Shown here in pieces: positions 1 to 8,460 of a DNA stretch of 64,000 nucleotides; position 1 is the first letter of the stretch, and every line of letters begins with the position of its first letter. The notes under the pieces were generated by a model. The model worked only from the letters and a program-made list of their open reading frames with translations. It was not told the origin of the DNA and did no database searches. The position numbers and the translations under genes were made by a program. This DNA is from an uncultured Flavobacteriales bacterium (GTDB lineage Bacteria > Bacteroidota > Bacteroidia > Flavobacteriales > Crocinitomicaceae): the NCBI GenBank assembly GCA_946478775.1, contig CAMLDR010000001.1, positions 1 through 64,000 on the forward strand, in the 5' to 3' direction.

Positions 1-1634
1 CGATCGAATTCTCCCAACCGATCAAATCCTATGGATACGACGATTTTCAATCCAAAAAAGTCTACCAGGGTTTTTGGAGAAAGTTCAACCTGAAAGACAA
101 TTTTCCTGAAATGTCGGCCGCACAGTTAAGAGCATTCTTTGATTTTGATTTAGACGCTTCCAAAGAGTTGCTCCTAAAGGTTTCTTTGTCATCTGTAAGC
201 ATGAAAGGTGCGGTGGAAAATGGGAAGCGGGAAACCCCCGATTGGAACTTTGACGGGTATTTGAGAGCAGGTGGGAAATTATGGGAGCAGGAACTCAATA
301 AGTTCAATGTCCAAATGCTCAATGAAGGAGATCTGACGAATTTTTACACCGCTGTTTACCATACTTGTTTGGGTCCGACAGTTTACCAGGATGTCAATGG
401 GGAATACCGCGGATTGGATTTTTCCGATTGGTACAACAAAGATCAGCACGAGGTGAATTACACGACTTTCTCACTTTGGGATACTTACCGGGCATTGCAT
501 CCCTTATTCAATTTGGTACAGCGGAAACGCAATGCAAATATGGTCAATTCCATGATCGCCCACCAAAAACAAAGCGCAGAAAAAATGCTGCCTGTCTGGT
601 CACATTATGGAAACGAAAATTGGTGTATGATCGGTTACCATTCCGTTTCGGTTATTTCAGATGCGTATAACAAAGGGTTGATGGGAATCGACTACAATAA
701 GGCTTTGGATGCCTGCGTGCAAACCGCGCGGACCCGCTATTTCGAAGGAATCGGTTCATACATGGATTTGGGTTATGTGGCAGAAGACAAAAGCGGAAGT
801 TCGGTTTCCAAAACACTAGAATATGCTTACGACGATTGGTGTATTGCTCAGTTGGCACTCGGCTTGAAACGCATGGATATTTATAAAGAATTTTCGAAAA
901 GGAGCACGAACTATAAAAATGTATTCGATCCGGGTTCCGGGTTCATGCGTGCAAAAATGAGTTCCGGAAAATTCATTGACAAGTTCGACCCGTTGGAGAC
1001 ACACCAGGCTGGCTATATCGAGGGAAATGCCTGGAATTATAGTTTGTACGTTCCGCACCAGGTGGATTCCATGATTGCGTTAATGGGCGGAAAAAAACGG
1101 TTCGCTTCTCATTTGGATTCCTTGTTTACCATGCAGCTGGCAGATAAGTATTTTGAGCACACGGAAGACATCACACGCGAGGGAATTATGGGTTCTTATG
1201 TGCATGGGAACGAACCTTCTCATCACGTCATTTATTTGTTTAATTGGGTAGGAAGACCAGAATTGACACAGAAATACATTCGCCAGGTTTTGAGAACGAA
1301 GTACGTGGCCAAAATTGATGGCCTAAGCGGAAATGACGATTGCGGTCAAATGAGTGCCTGGTATATTTTCAGCTCACTGGGGTTTTATCCTGTTTGTCCG
1401 GGTTCTGACGAGTATATTTTGGGAAGTCCTTTGGTGAAAAGCGCAAAAGTGAATCTGGAAAATGGAGGAGTGCTCGAAATAACTGCCAAAAAACAAAGCG
1501 AAAAGAATCCGTATGTGAAAGCTGTTTACTTCAACGGTGTTAAAATGACCGACTTCAAACTGAGTTACCAAACCATTAAAAACGGAGGAAAACTGGTGTT
1601 TGAAATGACTAATAAGCCATTAAAAACATTTTAA
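1..1634 (+). CDS. GH92 alpha-1,2-mannosidase (5' truncated by window edge)
   Basis: Glycoside hydrolase family 92 enzymes are calcium-dependent exo-alpha-mannosidases that trim mannose from N-glycans or mannans. The frame is open from base 3, so the N-terminal beta-sandwich domain begins outside the window; the first internal ATG (111) is not the real start. Two family hallmarks are visible: a GNEPSHH segment whose Glu (codon at 1212) is the expected catalytic acid, and GNDDCGQMSAW (Asp-Asp codons at 1335-1340), the expected region of the catalytic base and calcium site. The C-terminus is complete and carries no T9SS tail. The next gene starts 77 bases downstream with its own leader. Export and exact linkage specificity cannot be judged without the N-terminus. 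Family assignment is firm. Confidence 0.93.
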   Translation, partial: IEFSQPIKSYGYDDFQSKKVYQGFWRKFNLKDNFPEMSAAQLRAFFDFDLDASKELLLKVSLSSVSMKGAVENGKRETPDWNFDGYLRAGGKLWEQELNKFNVQMLNEGDLTNFYTAVYHTCLGPTVYQDVNGEYRGLDFSDWYNKDQHEVNYTTFSLWDTYRALHPLFNLVQRKRNANMVNSMIAHQKQSAEKMLPVWSHYGNENWCMIGYHSVSVISDAYNKGLMGIDYNKALDACVQTARTRYFEGIGSYMDLGYVAEDKSGSSVSKTLEYAYDDWCIAQLALGLKRMDIYKEFSKRSTNYKNVFDPGSGFMRAKMSSGKFIDKFDPLETHQAGYIEGNAWNYSLYVPHQVDSMIALMGGKKRFASHLDSLFTMQLADKYFEHTEDITREGIMGSYVHGNEPSHHVIYLFNWVGRPELTQKYIRQVLRTKYVAKIDGLSGNDDCGQMSAWYIFSSLGFYPVCPGSDEYILGSPLVKSAKVNLENGGVLEITAKKQSEKNPYVKAVYFNGVKMTDFKLSYQTIKNGGKLVFEMTNKPLKTF

Positions 1635-1711
1635 GAATTCAATCTTAAACGTTAAAAGTGATTTGAGTTATTGATTTAAATATTAAATTCATTGCTCAAA
1701 ATTACTCTCTT

Positions 1712-4700
1712 ATGAAAAGAAGAATACTACTCTCCGGCGTATTTTTCCTAAGTGTATCTCTATGTTCTGTAGGTTTTTCACAAACTGTAAAACCACAGAA
1801 AGGTACCTGGAAAATGATTACTGAAAGCGAGATTGCTCCAAGCGGTACTCGTTACATTAAGCCGACAAAATTCTTAACCTTTAAACTGGATTTAGCTAAA
1901 ATGCATCAGGTTTTGGCATCCGTTAAGCGTATCGACGATCCGAATTACATTCCGGTTATTATTGATTTACCAAAACCGGATGGTACATTTGGAACTTACC
2001 AGGTGCATCAGAACGGGACAATGTCTCCCGGATTAGCGGAACAATTCCCTGAAATTCGTTCTTACGATGGAGTTGCAATGGATAACTCCGGTGAAGTGGT
2101 GAAGTTTGACCTGACCCCGCAAGGCTTTCATGCCATGACTTTGGTTCCGGGAAAACCGACGGTATTTATCGACCCCTATTCATTTGGCGGTGGTGATATC
2201 GAGCACTATGTTATTTACTCCAAATCCGATTTCGTCAGTGATAAGACATTTGCCTGTCATGTGGAAGAAGAAATTGGAGCTGAGATCAAAGGAGCGAATG
2301 ATAACATTGTAAAAAGCTTTGGTAACTGTACGAAACGTGAATATCGTTTGGCATTATCTGCTACGGGTGAATATACAGCGTTCCATGGTGGTACAGTTGC
2401 ACTGGCTCAGGCTGCCCAGGTTACTACGATAAACCGTGTAAACGGAGTTTATATGCGCGACCTGGCGGTTACTTTAACCATTATTCCTACGAATAACATT
2501 TTGATCTTTACCAATGCAGGAACGGATCCGTTTACAAATGGAAACCCGGGTAGTATGATCACTCAGAATCAAAACTACACAAATACCAACATTGGTTCCG
2601 GAAACTACGATGTAGGTCATGTATTCGGGACAAATTCCGGAGGTTTGGCTGGTTTGGGTGTTGTATGCAGCAACAGTAATAAAGCACGCGGTGTCACCGG
2701 ATCAGGAGCTCCGGTTGGTGATCCTTTCGACATTGATTATGTAGCACACGAATTGGGGCATCAGTTCTCCGGAAACCACAGTTTCAGAGGAAATGCAGGT
2801 TCCTGTAATGGAAATGCAAATGGTACAACAGCAATGGAGCCAGGTTCCGGAAGTTCGATCATGGCTTATGCAGGAATTTGTTCTCCGCAGAATGTCCAGC
2901 CTAATTCGGATGACCATTTCCACGGAGTGAACATGAATGAAATGCATATTTTCATCAATGGAGGCGGAAACGGATGTGCAGTTGCAACCCCAATTCCTGC
3001 TCAATCAGCTCCAACGATTACGGGGACTGTTGGAACAGTTACTATTCCTGCTAATACTCCTTTTGCATTGACAGCTACTGCAACAGATCCGGATGGCGAT
3101 GTATTGACTTATTGCTGGGAGCAGATGGACAATCAAAACTCCACGCAGCCACCGGTTGGAACTTCTACAAACGGGCCAAATTTCCGTTCCAGAACTCCTT
3201 CTACCAGCGGAACACGTTATTTCCCTTCTATTGCCAGCTTAATGGCGGGTGGACCATTCACCTGGGAAGTGCTTCCTACAGTGAACCGAACTATGAACTT
3301 CCGTTGTACGGTTAGAGACAACGAAGTGAACGGCGGATGCAACGATCACGAGGATCTTATAATCACTACCACAACTTCTGCAGGACCATTTATCGTGAAT
3401 TATCCAAGTGCTTCCGGAATTACGTGGCCGGGGAATTCTACGCAAACAGTAACCTGGTCTGTTGCAAACACCAATGTTGCACCGGTAGCATGTGCGAATG
3501 TAGACGTTTGGATCTCTATCGATGGCGGAGCAACTTTCTCGGTTATTGCCAATGATGTTCCAAATGACGGATCTCAAATCATTACAGTACCGAATACAGC
3601 GTCAACAACTGCAATTATTATGGTGATGTGTGAGAACGGAACATTTTTCGATGTTTCCAATAATGTTTTCGCAATTACAGCAGCAACTAACGATTATACG
3701 TTGAACTTACAGAATGCAACGGTTTCTGTTTGCCAGGGAACGGATGCTGTATTTACAGTGGAAGTTGGACAAATTGGTTCTTATACGGATCCGGTAACTT
3801 TATCTGCTACAGGTAATCCTGCAGGAACAACTGTTACATTTACTCCAAACCCTGCAACACCGGGAACAAATGCAACTATGACCATTACGAATACTGCAGG
3901 CGCTACTCCGGGATCTTATCCTTTAACAGTAAACGGGGCTTCCACAGCCGGACCTCACTTTACAAACGGAACAGTTCTGATTTCCACATCAGGTGTTACT
4001 GCCTCTGCATTGGTTAGTCCGGCAGATGCTGCAACCAGTGTTCCGGTAAGCCCGAATATGACCTGGACAAATGCAGGTGTTGGAGTGCAGTTTAATATTA
4101 CAATTGCTACCGATATGGCCTTTACAGCGGTTGTTGAAAGTGCAACGGCATTATCCTCTCCAACTTACACGGCTACTTTATTAAGTCCGGGAACAACTTA
4201 CTACTGGAAAGTTGAAACATTGAATGCATGTTCACCGGCGGTAGCTTCTGCGACCTTCTCGTTTACGACTGCATCTTGTATGACTTTCAATTCAACCAAT
4301 ATCCCGGTTACTATTCCGGATAATCAGGTAACAAGTGTAACATCTACATTGACTATTCCTACCGGTGGAACAATTAACGATTTGAACCTGGTAAATCTTG
4401 CAGGTACACACACGTGGATCAATGATCTGGCGGTGACGTTAACAAGTCCAAACGGGACAACTGTAACACTTTGGGAAGACATTTGTGACGATGAAGATAA
4501 TTTCAGCTTAAATTTTGATGACGAAGCAGCAGCAGGTGCACTTCCTTGTCCGCCAGTTGGAGGCGCAACTTATCAGCCACAGGATGCACTAAGTGCTTTC
4601 GATGGAGAAAACATGAGTGGTACCTGGACATTGACTGTTTCAGATGTGTTTAACGAAGATGGTGGTGCTTTGAATTCATGGGGTCTTGAGATCTGCTTCA

Positions 4701-5434
4701 CTCCGGCAACACCTTGTACGCCGCCAACTGCCGCAACGATTGGTGGAACAACCACGATTTGTCCGGGAGGAGCAACCACCTTGTCCGTGACAGCAGGAAC
4801 ATTGAATGATGCAACTGCATGGCAATGGTATTCCGGATCTTGTGGCGGAACAGCTGCAGGTTCAGGAACTTCTATCAACGTATCTGCCCCGGGAACTTAC
4901 TTTGTAAGAGGTGAAGGAGGTTGTGTTACGGCAGGAACTTGTGTTTCCGTTACAGTTACTCAAACAACTTTGAACCTGAATACAACCCTTGCAGGAACAA
5001 CTATTTCTTCTGCTCAGGGAACTGCTACTTACCAATGGATTAACTGTGCAACGAATCTGCCGATTTCGGGAGCTGTCAGCCAGTCTTTCATCGCTCCTGC
5101 AAATGGATCTTATGCAGTAATCGTAACCAGAAACGGTTGTTCGGATACAAGTGCCTGTGTGAATATCACGAATTTGGGAATTGATGATCTGAACTTTGAA
5201 GATGTATCGGTTTATCCGAATCCGTCCAATGGAAAGATCACAGTTTCTTTCAATAAAGAAGTGAATCTAAAATCATTTGTGATCCGGGACGTAACCGGAA
5301 GATTGATTCGTGAGGAAAAACCTCAGACTACGAGTGGTCTTACTTTCGATATTTCAACGGAAGCGCAGGGAGTTTACTTCCTGAACATTGAAGTGGGAGG
5401 AGCAACTCAATCTTTCAAGTTAATCAAGAATTAA
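1712..5434 (+). CDS. Secreted reprolysin-like (M12B-type) zinc metalloprotease with P-domain and T9SS type A tail
   Basis: A 1240-residue multidomain exoprotease. Residues 1-24 form a signal peptide ending GFSQ, so mature Gln is at +1. About 180 residues of propeptide-like sequence follow, then a metalloprotease domain with the zinc motif HELGHQFSGNH (residues 346-356, a full HExxHxxGxxH) and a downstream Met-turn segment SSIMAYAGIC. After that come Ig/fibronectin-like beta domains, a proprotein-convertase P-domain (about 856-1000, with THTWINDL and SGTWTLTVSD), another Ig-like stretch, and a C-terminal T9SS type A sorting domain beginning VYPNPSNGK. Family knowledge: such proteins cross the outer membrane by T9SS and are released or anchored on the surface. 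It is likely monocistronic and is followed by a strong hairpin terminator. The substrate is unknown; protein degradation is the obvious role. Confidence 0.93.
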   Translation: MKRRILLSGVFFLSVSLCSVGFSQTVKPQKGTWKMITESEIAPSGTRYIKPTKFLTFKLDLAKMHQVLASVKRIDDPNYIPVIIDLPKPDGTFGTYQVHQNGTMSPGLAEQFPEIRSYDGVAMDNSGEVVKFDLTPQGFHAMTLVPGKPTVFIDPYSFGGGDIEHYVIYSKSDFVSDKTFACHVEEEIGAEIKGANDNIVKSFGNCTKREYRLALSATGEYTAFHGGTVALAQAAQVTTINRVNGVYMRDLAVTLTIIPTNNILIFTNAGTDPFTNGNPGSMITQNQNYTNTNIGSGNYDVGHVFGTNSGGLAGLGVVCSNSNKARGVTGSGAPVGDPFDIDYVAHELGHQFSGNHSFRGNAGSCNGNANGTTAMEPGSGSSIMAYAGICSPQNVQPNSDDHFHGVNMNEMHIFINGGGNGCAVATPIPAQSAPTITGTVGTVTIPANTPFALTATATDPDGDVLTYCWEQMDNQNSTQPPVGTSTNGPNFRSRTPSTSGTRYFPSIASLMAGGPFTWEVLPTVNRTMNFRCTVRDNEVNGGCNDHEDLIITTTTSAGPFIVNYPSASGITWPGNSTQTVTWSVANTNVAPVACANVDVWISIDGGATFSVIANDVPNDGSQIITVPNTASTTAIIMVMCENGTFFDVSNNVFAITAATNDYTLNLQNATVSVCQGTDAVFTVEVGQIGSYTDPVTLSATGNPAGTTVTFTPNPATPGTNATMTITNTAGATPGSYPLTVNGASTAGPHFTNGTVLISTSGVTASALVSPADAATSVPVSPNMTWTNAGVGVQFNITIATDMAFTAVVESATALSSPTYTATLLSPGTTYYWKVETLNACSPAVASATFSFTTASCMTFNSTNIPVTIPDNQVTSVTSTLTIPTGGTINDLNLVNLAGTHTWINDLAVTLTSPNGTTVTLWEDICDDEDNFSLNFDDEAAAGALPCPPVGGATYQPQDALSAFDGENMSGTWTLTVSDVFNEDGGALNSWGLEICFTPATPCTPPTAATIGGTTTICPGGATTLSVTAGTLNDATAWQWYSGSCGGTAAGSGTSINVSAPGTYFVRGEGGCVTAGTCVSVTVTQTTLNLNTTLAGTTISSAQGTATYQWINCATNLPISGAVSQSFIAPANGSYAVIVTRNGCSDTSACVNITNLGIDDLNFEDVSVYPNPSNGKITVSFNKEVNLKSFVIRDVTGRLIREEKPQTTSGLTFDISTEAQGVYFLNIEVGGATQSFKLIKN

Positions 5435-5453
5435 TAATTAACTCAATAATTGA

Positions 5454-5486
5454 AAATCCCTGATGCCATGCCGGTATCAGGGATTT
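5454..5486. terminator. Bidirectional intrinsic terminator between metalloprotease and cutC
   Basis: An 11-bp perfect stem (AAATCCCTGAT at 5454-5464 pairing with ATCAGGGATTT at 5476-5486) encloses an 11-nt loop and is followed by a T run in both directions. It lies between two convergent genes, so it can end both transcripts. Confidence 0.85.
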
Positions 5487-5521
5487 TTTATGTCGTGATA
5501 TCATGATATCATGTTCTCATG

Positions 5522-5541
5522 ATTTCGTTATATAACGAAAT
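5522..5541. repeat. 20-bp perfect palindrome downstream of cutC
   Basis: ATTTCGTTATATAACGAAAT is its own reverse complement. It sits 15 bases past the cutC stop and just beyond a tract with repeated GATATCATG. No T run follows on either side, so it is more likely a spare hairpin or a binding site than a terminator. Function unknown. Confidence 0.5.
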
Positions 5542-5556
5542 AATTATTTTATGAGA

Positions 5557-6255
5557 TTACCCCTGAATCGCTGCAAGAATCGCAGTCAGTTTGTTTTCGT
5601 CCGGAAGCAATAAGGTTTCCTGGAAAGCAGTATCCGATTCTACTGTCACTTTCGAAGTTCCGGAGAAATGAATGGCATCTACTCCGCTTGCTTTCAGTTC
5701 GGGAATCAATTCTTCTTTCACGCCGCCTCCGGCCATGATCTCAATACGTCCGTTTGCATAAGATACAAGCTCTTTCAGACGATTTATTCCATGTGCAACA
5801 CTCAGATCGGAACCGCTGGTTAAAATGCGTTTAAAACCCAATTTAATGAGTTGGTCCATTGCTGTTCTCCAATCATCCAAATTATCGAATGCACGATGAA
5901 AGGTAAAATCCACGTTTGGAGCTGTTCGTTTCCAGGTTTCCAGGGCTTCCAGGTTCAATTTGAAATCCTTGGTCAGTGCACCAGCAACAAATCCGCTGAT
6001 TCCGGAATCCTTCAGTTCCAGGATCTGGTCGCGCATCACCACAATTTCATCGTAATTATAAACGAAACCACCTGCTCTTAAACGGATCAGTGCGTGCTGT
6101 TCCAAATGAAAAGTGTTATGAATCCACGAAACCATTGCTTTGGATGGAGTCAATCCTCCCTGTTCCAAAGCAATACACGTTTCAATGCGGTCTATCGACT
6201 GCTTGCTGACAATCCGGGCTGCTTCCAGTGTACCGACACAAATTTCTATTTTCAT
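5557..6255 (-). CDS. cutC: CutC-family protein (copper homeostasis annotation)
   Basis: A 232-residue TIM-barrel protein of the CutC family, cytoplasmic, with no signal peptide. Family signatures include the start MKIEICVGTLEAA, the central NVDFTFHRAFD and the C-terminal IEIMAGGGVKEE followed by IHFSG. The family was named for copper tolerance in E. coli, but its biochemical activity is not settled, so copper should be treated as a label rather than a proven role. The start codon overlaps the stop of the upstream hexosaminidase gene by four bases (ATGA), which implies translational coupling within a three-gene operon with a SpoIIE phosphatase. Pairing with a hexosaminidase hints at a sugar- or cell-wall-linked job (inference). 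Confidence 0.92.
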   Translation of the reverse strand: MKIEICVGTLEAARIVSKQSIDRIETCIALEQGGLTPSKAMVSWIHNTFHLEQHALIRLRAGGFVYNYDEIVVMRDQILELKDSGISGFVAGALTKDFKLNLEALETWKRTAPNVDFTFHRAFDNLDDWRTAMDQLIKLGFKRILTSGSDLSVAHGINRLKELVSYANGRIEIMAGGGVKEELIPELKASGVDAIHFSGTSKVTVESDTAFQETLLLPDENKLTAILAAIQG

Positions 6256-8456
6256 TTGCTGAGGATGAGTTCATTGATAAATGTCCAGGGTGTAAAACCA
6301 GCACCTGTTTGCCCGGGAGGGATTAATTCCTTGTTGTAAATGCTGACTTTCACATAGCGGGCCTTCATTTTTTTACTTAGCTGAATGAAGTCACCGTTCA
6401 ATTCGGATTGTGCTGCTACTTTGTACTTTTTTCCGTTGGAACTGATCTCAATCTTGAAACGTTCGGGACGATAGATCCAGGAACCGGGATCATGAAGTGT
6501 TTCGATCCGGATATTCCCAAATTCCGAAATGGTTTCCATGTCCAGCGTAAAAACAATGGTGTCGCTGTTGAAGCCAAGCCATTCATTTCCTTTCCAGGGT
6601 TTTTTACCCACAACTCCGTCAGTAAGCCCGAAGCTCATATGGTGGTTATATTTTTCGTGTGGTTTCGTATCAAAATAAACCGTTTTTCCCAAAGCTAAAT
6701 GCGTAGTGAAAGTGTAATCGCAGATACGCAGTTCCTGGTCGCTGATCCTGGAATTGACAAGGTATTTTTCTTCTTTAGGCTGATCCGTTCGTTGCAGCGA
6801 AATTCGATCAGCAGTTTTGCCAGCCACAGAAAAAACGACTCCTTCAATGGGTTTGATCAATTGGTAATTTACCCCCGTATTGGAATACTTCAGATCAAGT
6901 ATCGGATCCAGGAAAGAAGTAGAAAATTGAATCCCGTCCTTTTTCAATTGGGACAGATAACTTTTTGACAATGCTTCCACAAAGGAATAGTAAGGAGTTT
7001 TACTTTTGTTCCACAACACTTCTGCCATGGCAACCAAACGTGGGAAAGCATTGTATTCCACAGCTTTCATAGTTGGTAAATATTCTGTCCAGAGATTTGC
7101 CTGTGCTCCTAAAATATAGCGTTTGTATTCATCTTCCAAACCTTTTAAAGGATCGAACCGGTAAACTTTTTCCAAAGGAAGATAACCACCAATTGCCAAT
7201 GGTTCTGATGGATGTCCGCTTTGGTAGTAATCAAAATAGCAATGGGAAGTCGGTGTCATGACAACCGAATGTTTTTGTTTTGCTGCGGCAATTCCTCCTT
7301 CTGTTCCCTGCCACGACATCACTTGCGCGTTCGGGGCCAAACCACCTTCCAGGATCTCATCCCAGCCAATGATCACTCTTCCTTTTGCATTGACGTGCTT
7401 CTCTATATCCTGAATGAAGAAACTTTGAAGCTCGTGGCTTGTTTTCAGGTTGTTTTGGACCATAACAGATTTGCATTTCGGGCATTTCTCCCAGTTCACT
7501 TTCGGAGATTCATCTCCACCGATATGAATCACATGAGAAGGGAAAATTTCCATGACCTCATCCAATACATCTTTCAGAAAAGAACGCGTTTTCTCCTGGC
7601 TGCAGAAAACGTCATCAAAAACTCCCCAGGTACCAACCACCGGAAGTTGTTTCTCCGTACAACTCAATTCCGGGTAAGCAGCCAATGCAGCGCGTGCATG
7701 CCCGGGCATTTCAATTTCGGGAATGATCTCAATTCCACGGATCCGGGCATATTCCACCAGGTCTTTTGCTTCTTCCTGTGTATAGAATCCGCCGTACCTG
7801 TGATGTTCGTATTCAATGGGCTGTTTGCTGAAGTGACCGATCAAAGTACTGTCTCTCCACGCTCCGATAGTAGTAAGTTTAGGGTATTTTTTGATCTCAA
7901 TTCTCCAGCCCTGGTCATCGGTTAAGTGCCAATGAAAACGATTGAACTTCAGTTTGGCAATCTGATCAATGAAGCCTTTGATTTCTGCAATGGTAAAAAA
8001 ATGCCTGCTGCAGTCCAGGTGCACACCGCGGTAGTCGAATGCGGGATAATCGGAAATCACTACCCCGGAAAGGGCATTCGGATTTTGGATCAATTGACTC
8101 AAGGTTTGCATGGCATTGCACAGGCTTACGTCATTGCTGTATTGAATGATTATTGCGGTATTTGAAACGTTTAGTCCGTAACCTTCCGTATGGATATATG
8201 TTTGAACCCGATTTAAACGAATGGTTGCCTTTTCAGAAGAAGCCGCCTCAAGACGAACTGAGTTCCGGCTGAATAATTCCCGGAAATAAGCGAATGTTTT
8301 TTCGGATAGCCAGGAGGTGTCGATCGTCAATCGTCCATTGAAAACAAATTGATCTGCCGTTTGTTCCATGCTTGTTGGCTGTGGGAATATCGGGCCGTGC
8401 TGAGCTGATAATTTGGTTGTGAGAATACACAACAAAAAAATAAGCGAGATTTTCAT
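6252..8456 (-). CDS. GH20 beta-N-acetylhexosaminidase, exported
   Basis: A 734-residue exo-hexosaminidase that removes terminal GlcNAc/GalNAc from glycans, glycoproteins or chitin fragments. The signal peptide (about residues 1-18) ends LSAQ. The order is an N-terminal GH20b domain, a TIM-barrel catalytic domain with FHWHLTDDQGWRIEIKKYP and the catalytic pair D315-E316 in HIGGDESPK, then a C-terminal beta region resembling an F5/8 type C (discoidin-like) carbohydrate-binding module (about 600-734). No lipobox and no T9SS tail, so it is probably periplasmic. It begins four bases after the stop of the upstream TPR-SpoIIE gene and overlaps cutC by four bases, so the three genes should be co-transcribed. 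No SusC/SusD pair lies nearby. Confidence 0.95.
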   Translation of the reverse strand: MKISLIFLLCILTTKLSAQHGPIFPQPTSMEQTADQFVFNGRLTIDTSWLSEKTFAYFRELFSRNSVRLEAASSEKATIRLNRVQTYIHTEGYGLNVSNTAIIIQYSNDVSLCNAMQTLSQLIQNPNALSGVVISDYPAFDYRGVHLDCSRHFFTIAEIKGFIDQIAKLKFNRFHWHLTDDQGWRIEIKKYPKLTTIGAWRDSTLIGHFSKQPIEYEHHRYGGFYTQEEAKDLVEYARIRGIEIIPEIEMPGHARAALAAYPELSCTEKQLPVVGTWGVFDDVFCSQEKTRSFLKDVLDEVMEIFPSHVIHIGGDESPKVNWEKCPKCKSVMVQNNLKTSHELQSFFIQDIEKHVNAKGRVIIGWDEILEGGLAPNAQVMSWQGTEGGIAAAKQKHSVVMTPTSHCYFDYYQSGHPSEPLAIGGYLPLEKVYRFDPLKGLEDEYKRYILGAQANLWTEYLPTMKAVEYNAFPRLVAMAEVLWNKSKTPYYSFVEALSKSYLSQLKKDGIQFSTSFLDPILDLKYSNTGVNYQLIKPIEGVVFSVAGKTADRISLQRTDQPKEEKYLVNSRISDQELRICDYTFTTHLALGKTVYFDTKPHEKYNHHMSFGLTDGVVGKKPWKGNEWLGFNSDTIVFTLDMETISEFGNIRIETLHDPGSWIYRPERFKIEISSNGKKYKVAAQSELNGDFIQLSKKMKARYVKVSIYNKELIPPGQTGAGFTPWTFINELILSK

Positions 8457-8460
8457 ACTG

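Noticed and set aside
7212..7925. 237-codon plus-strand frame inside the hexosaminidase gene
   Set aside because: Entirely antisense to a well-supported GH20 gene; its product resembles no family and its start lies in the middle of the gene.
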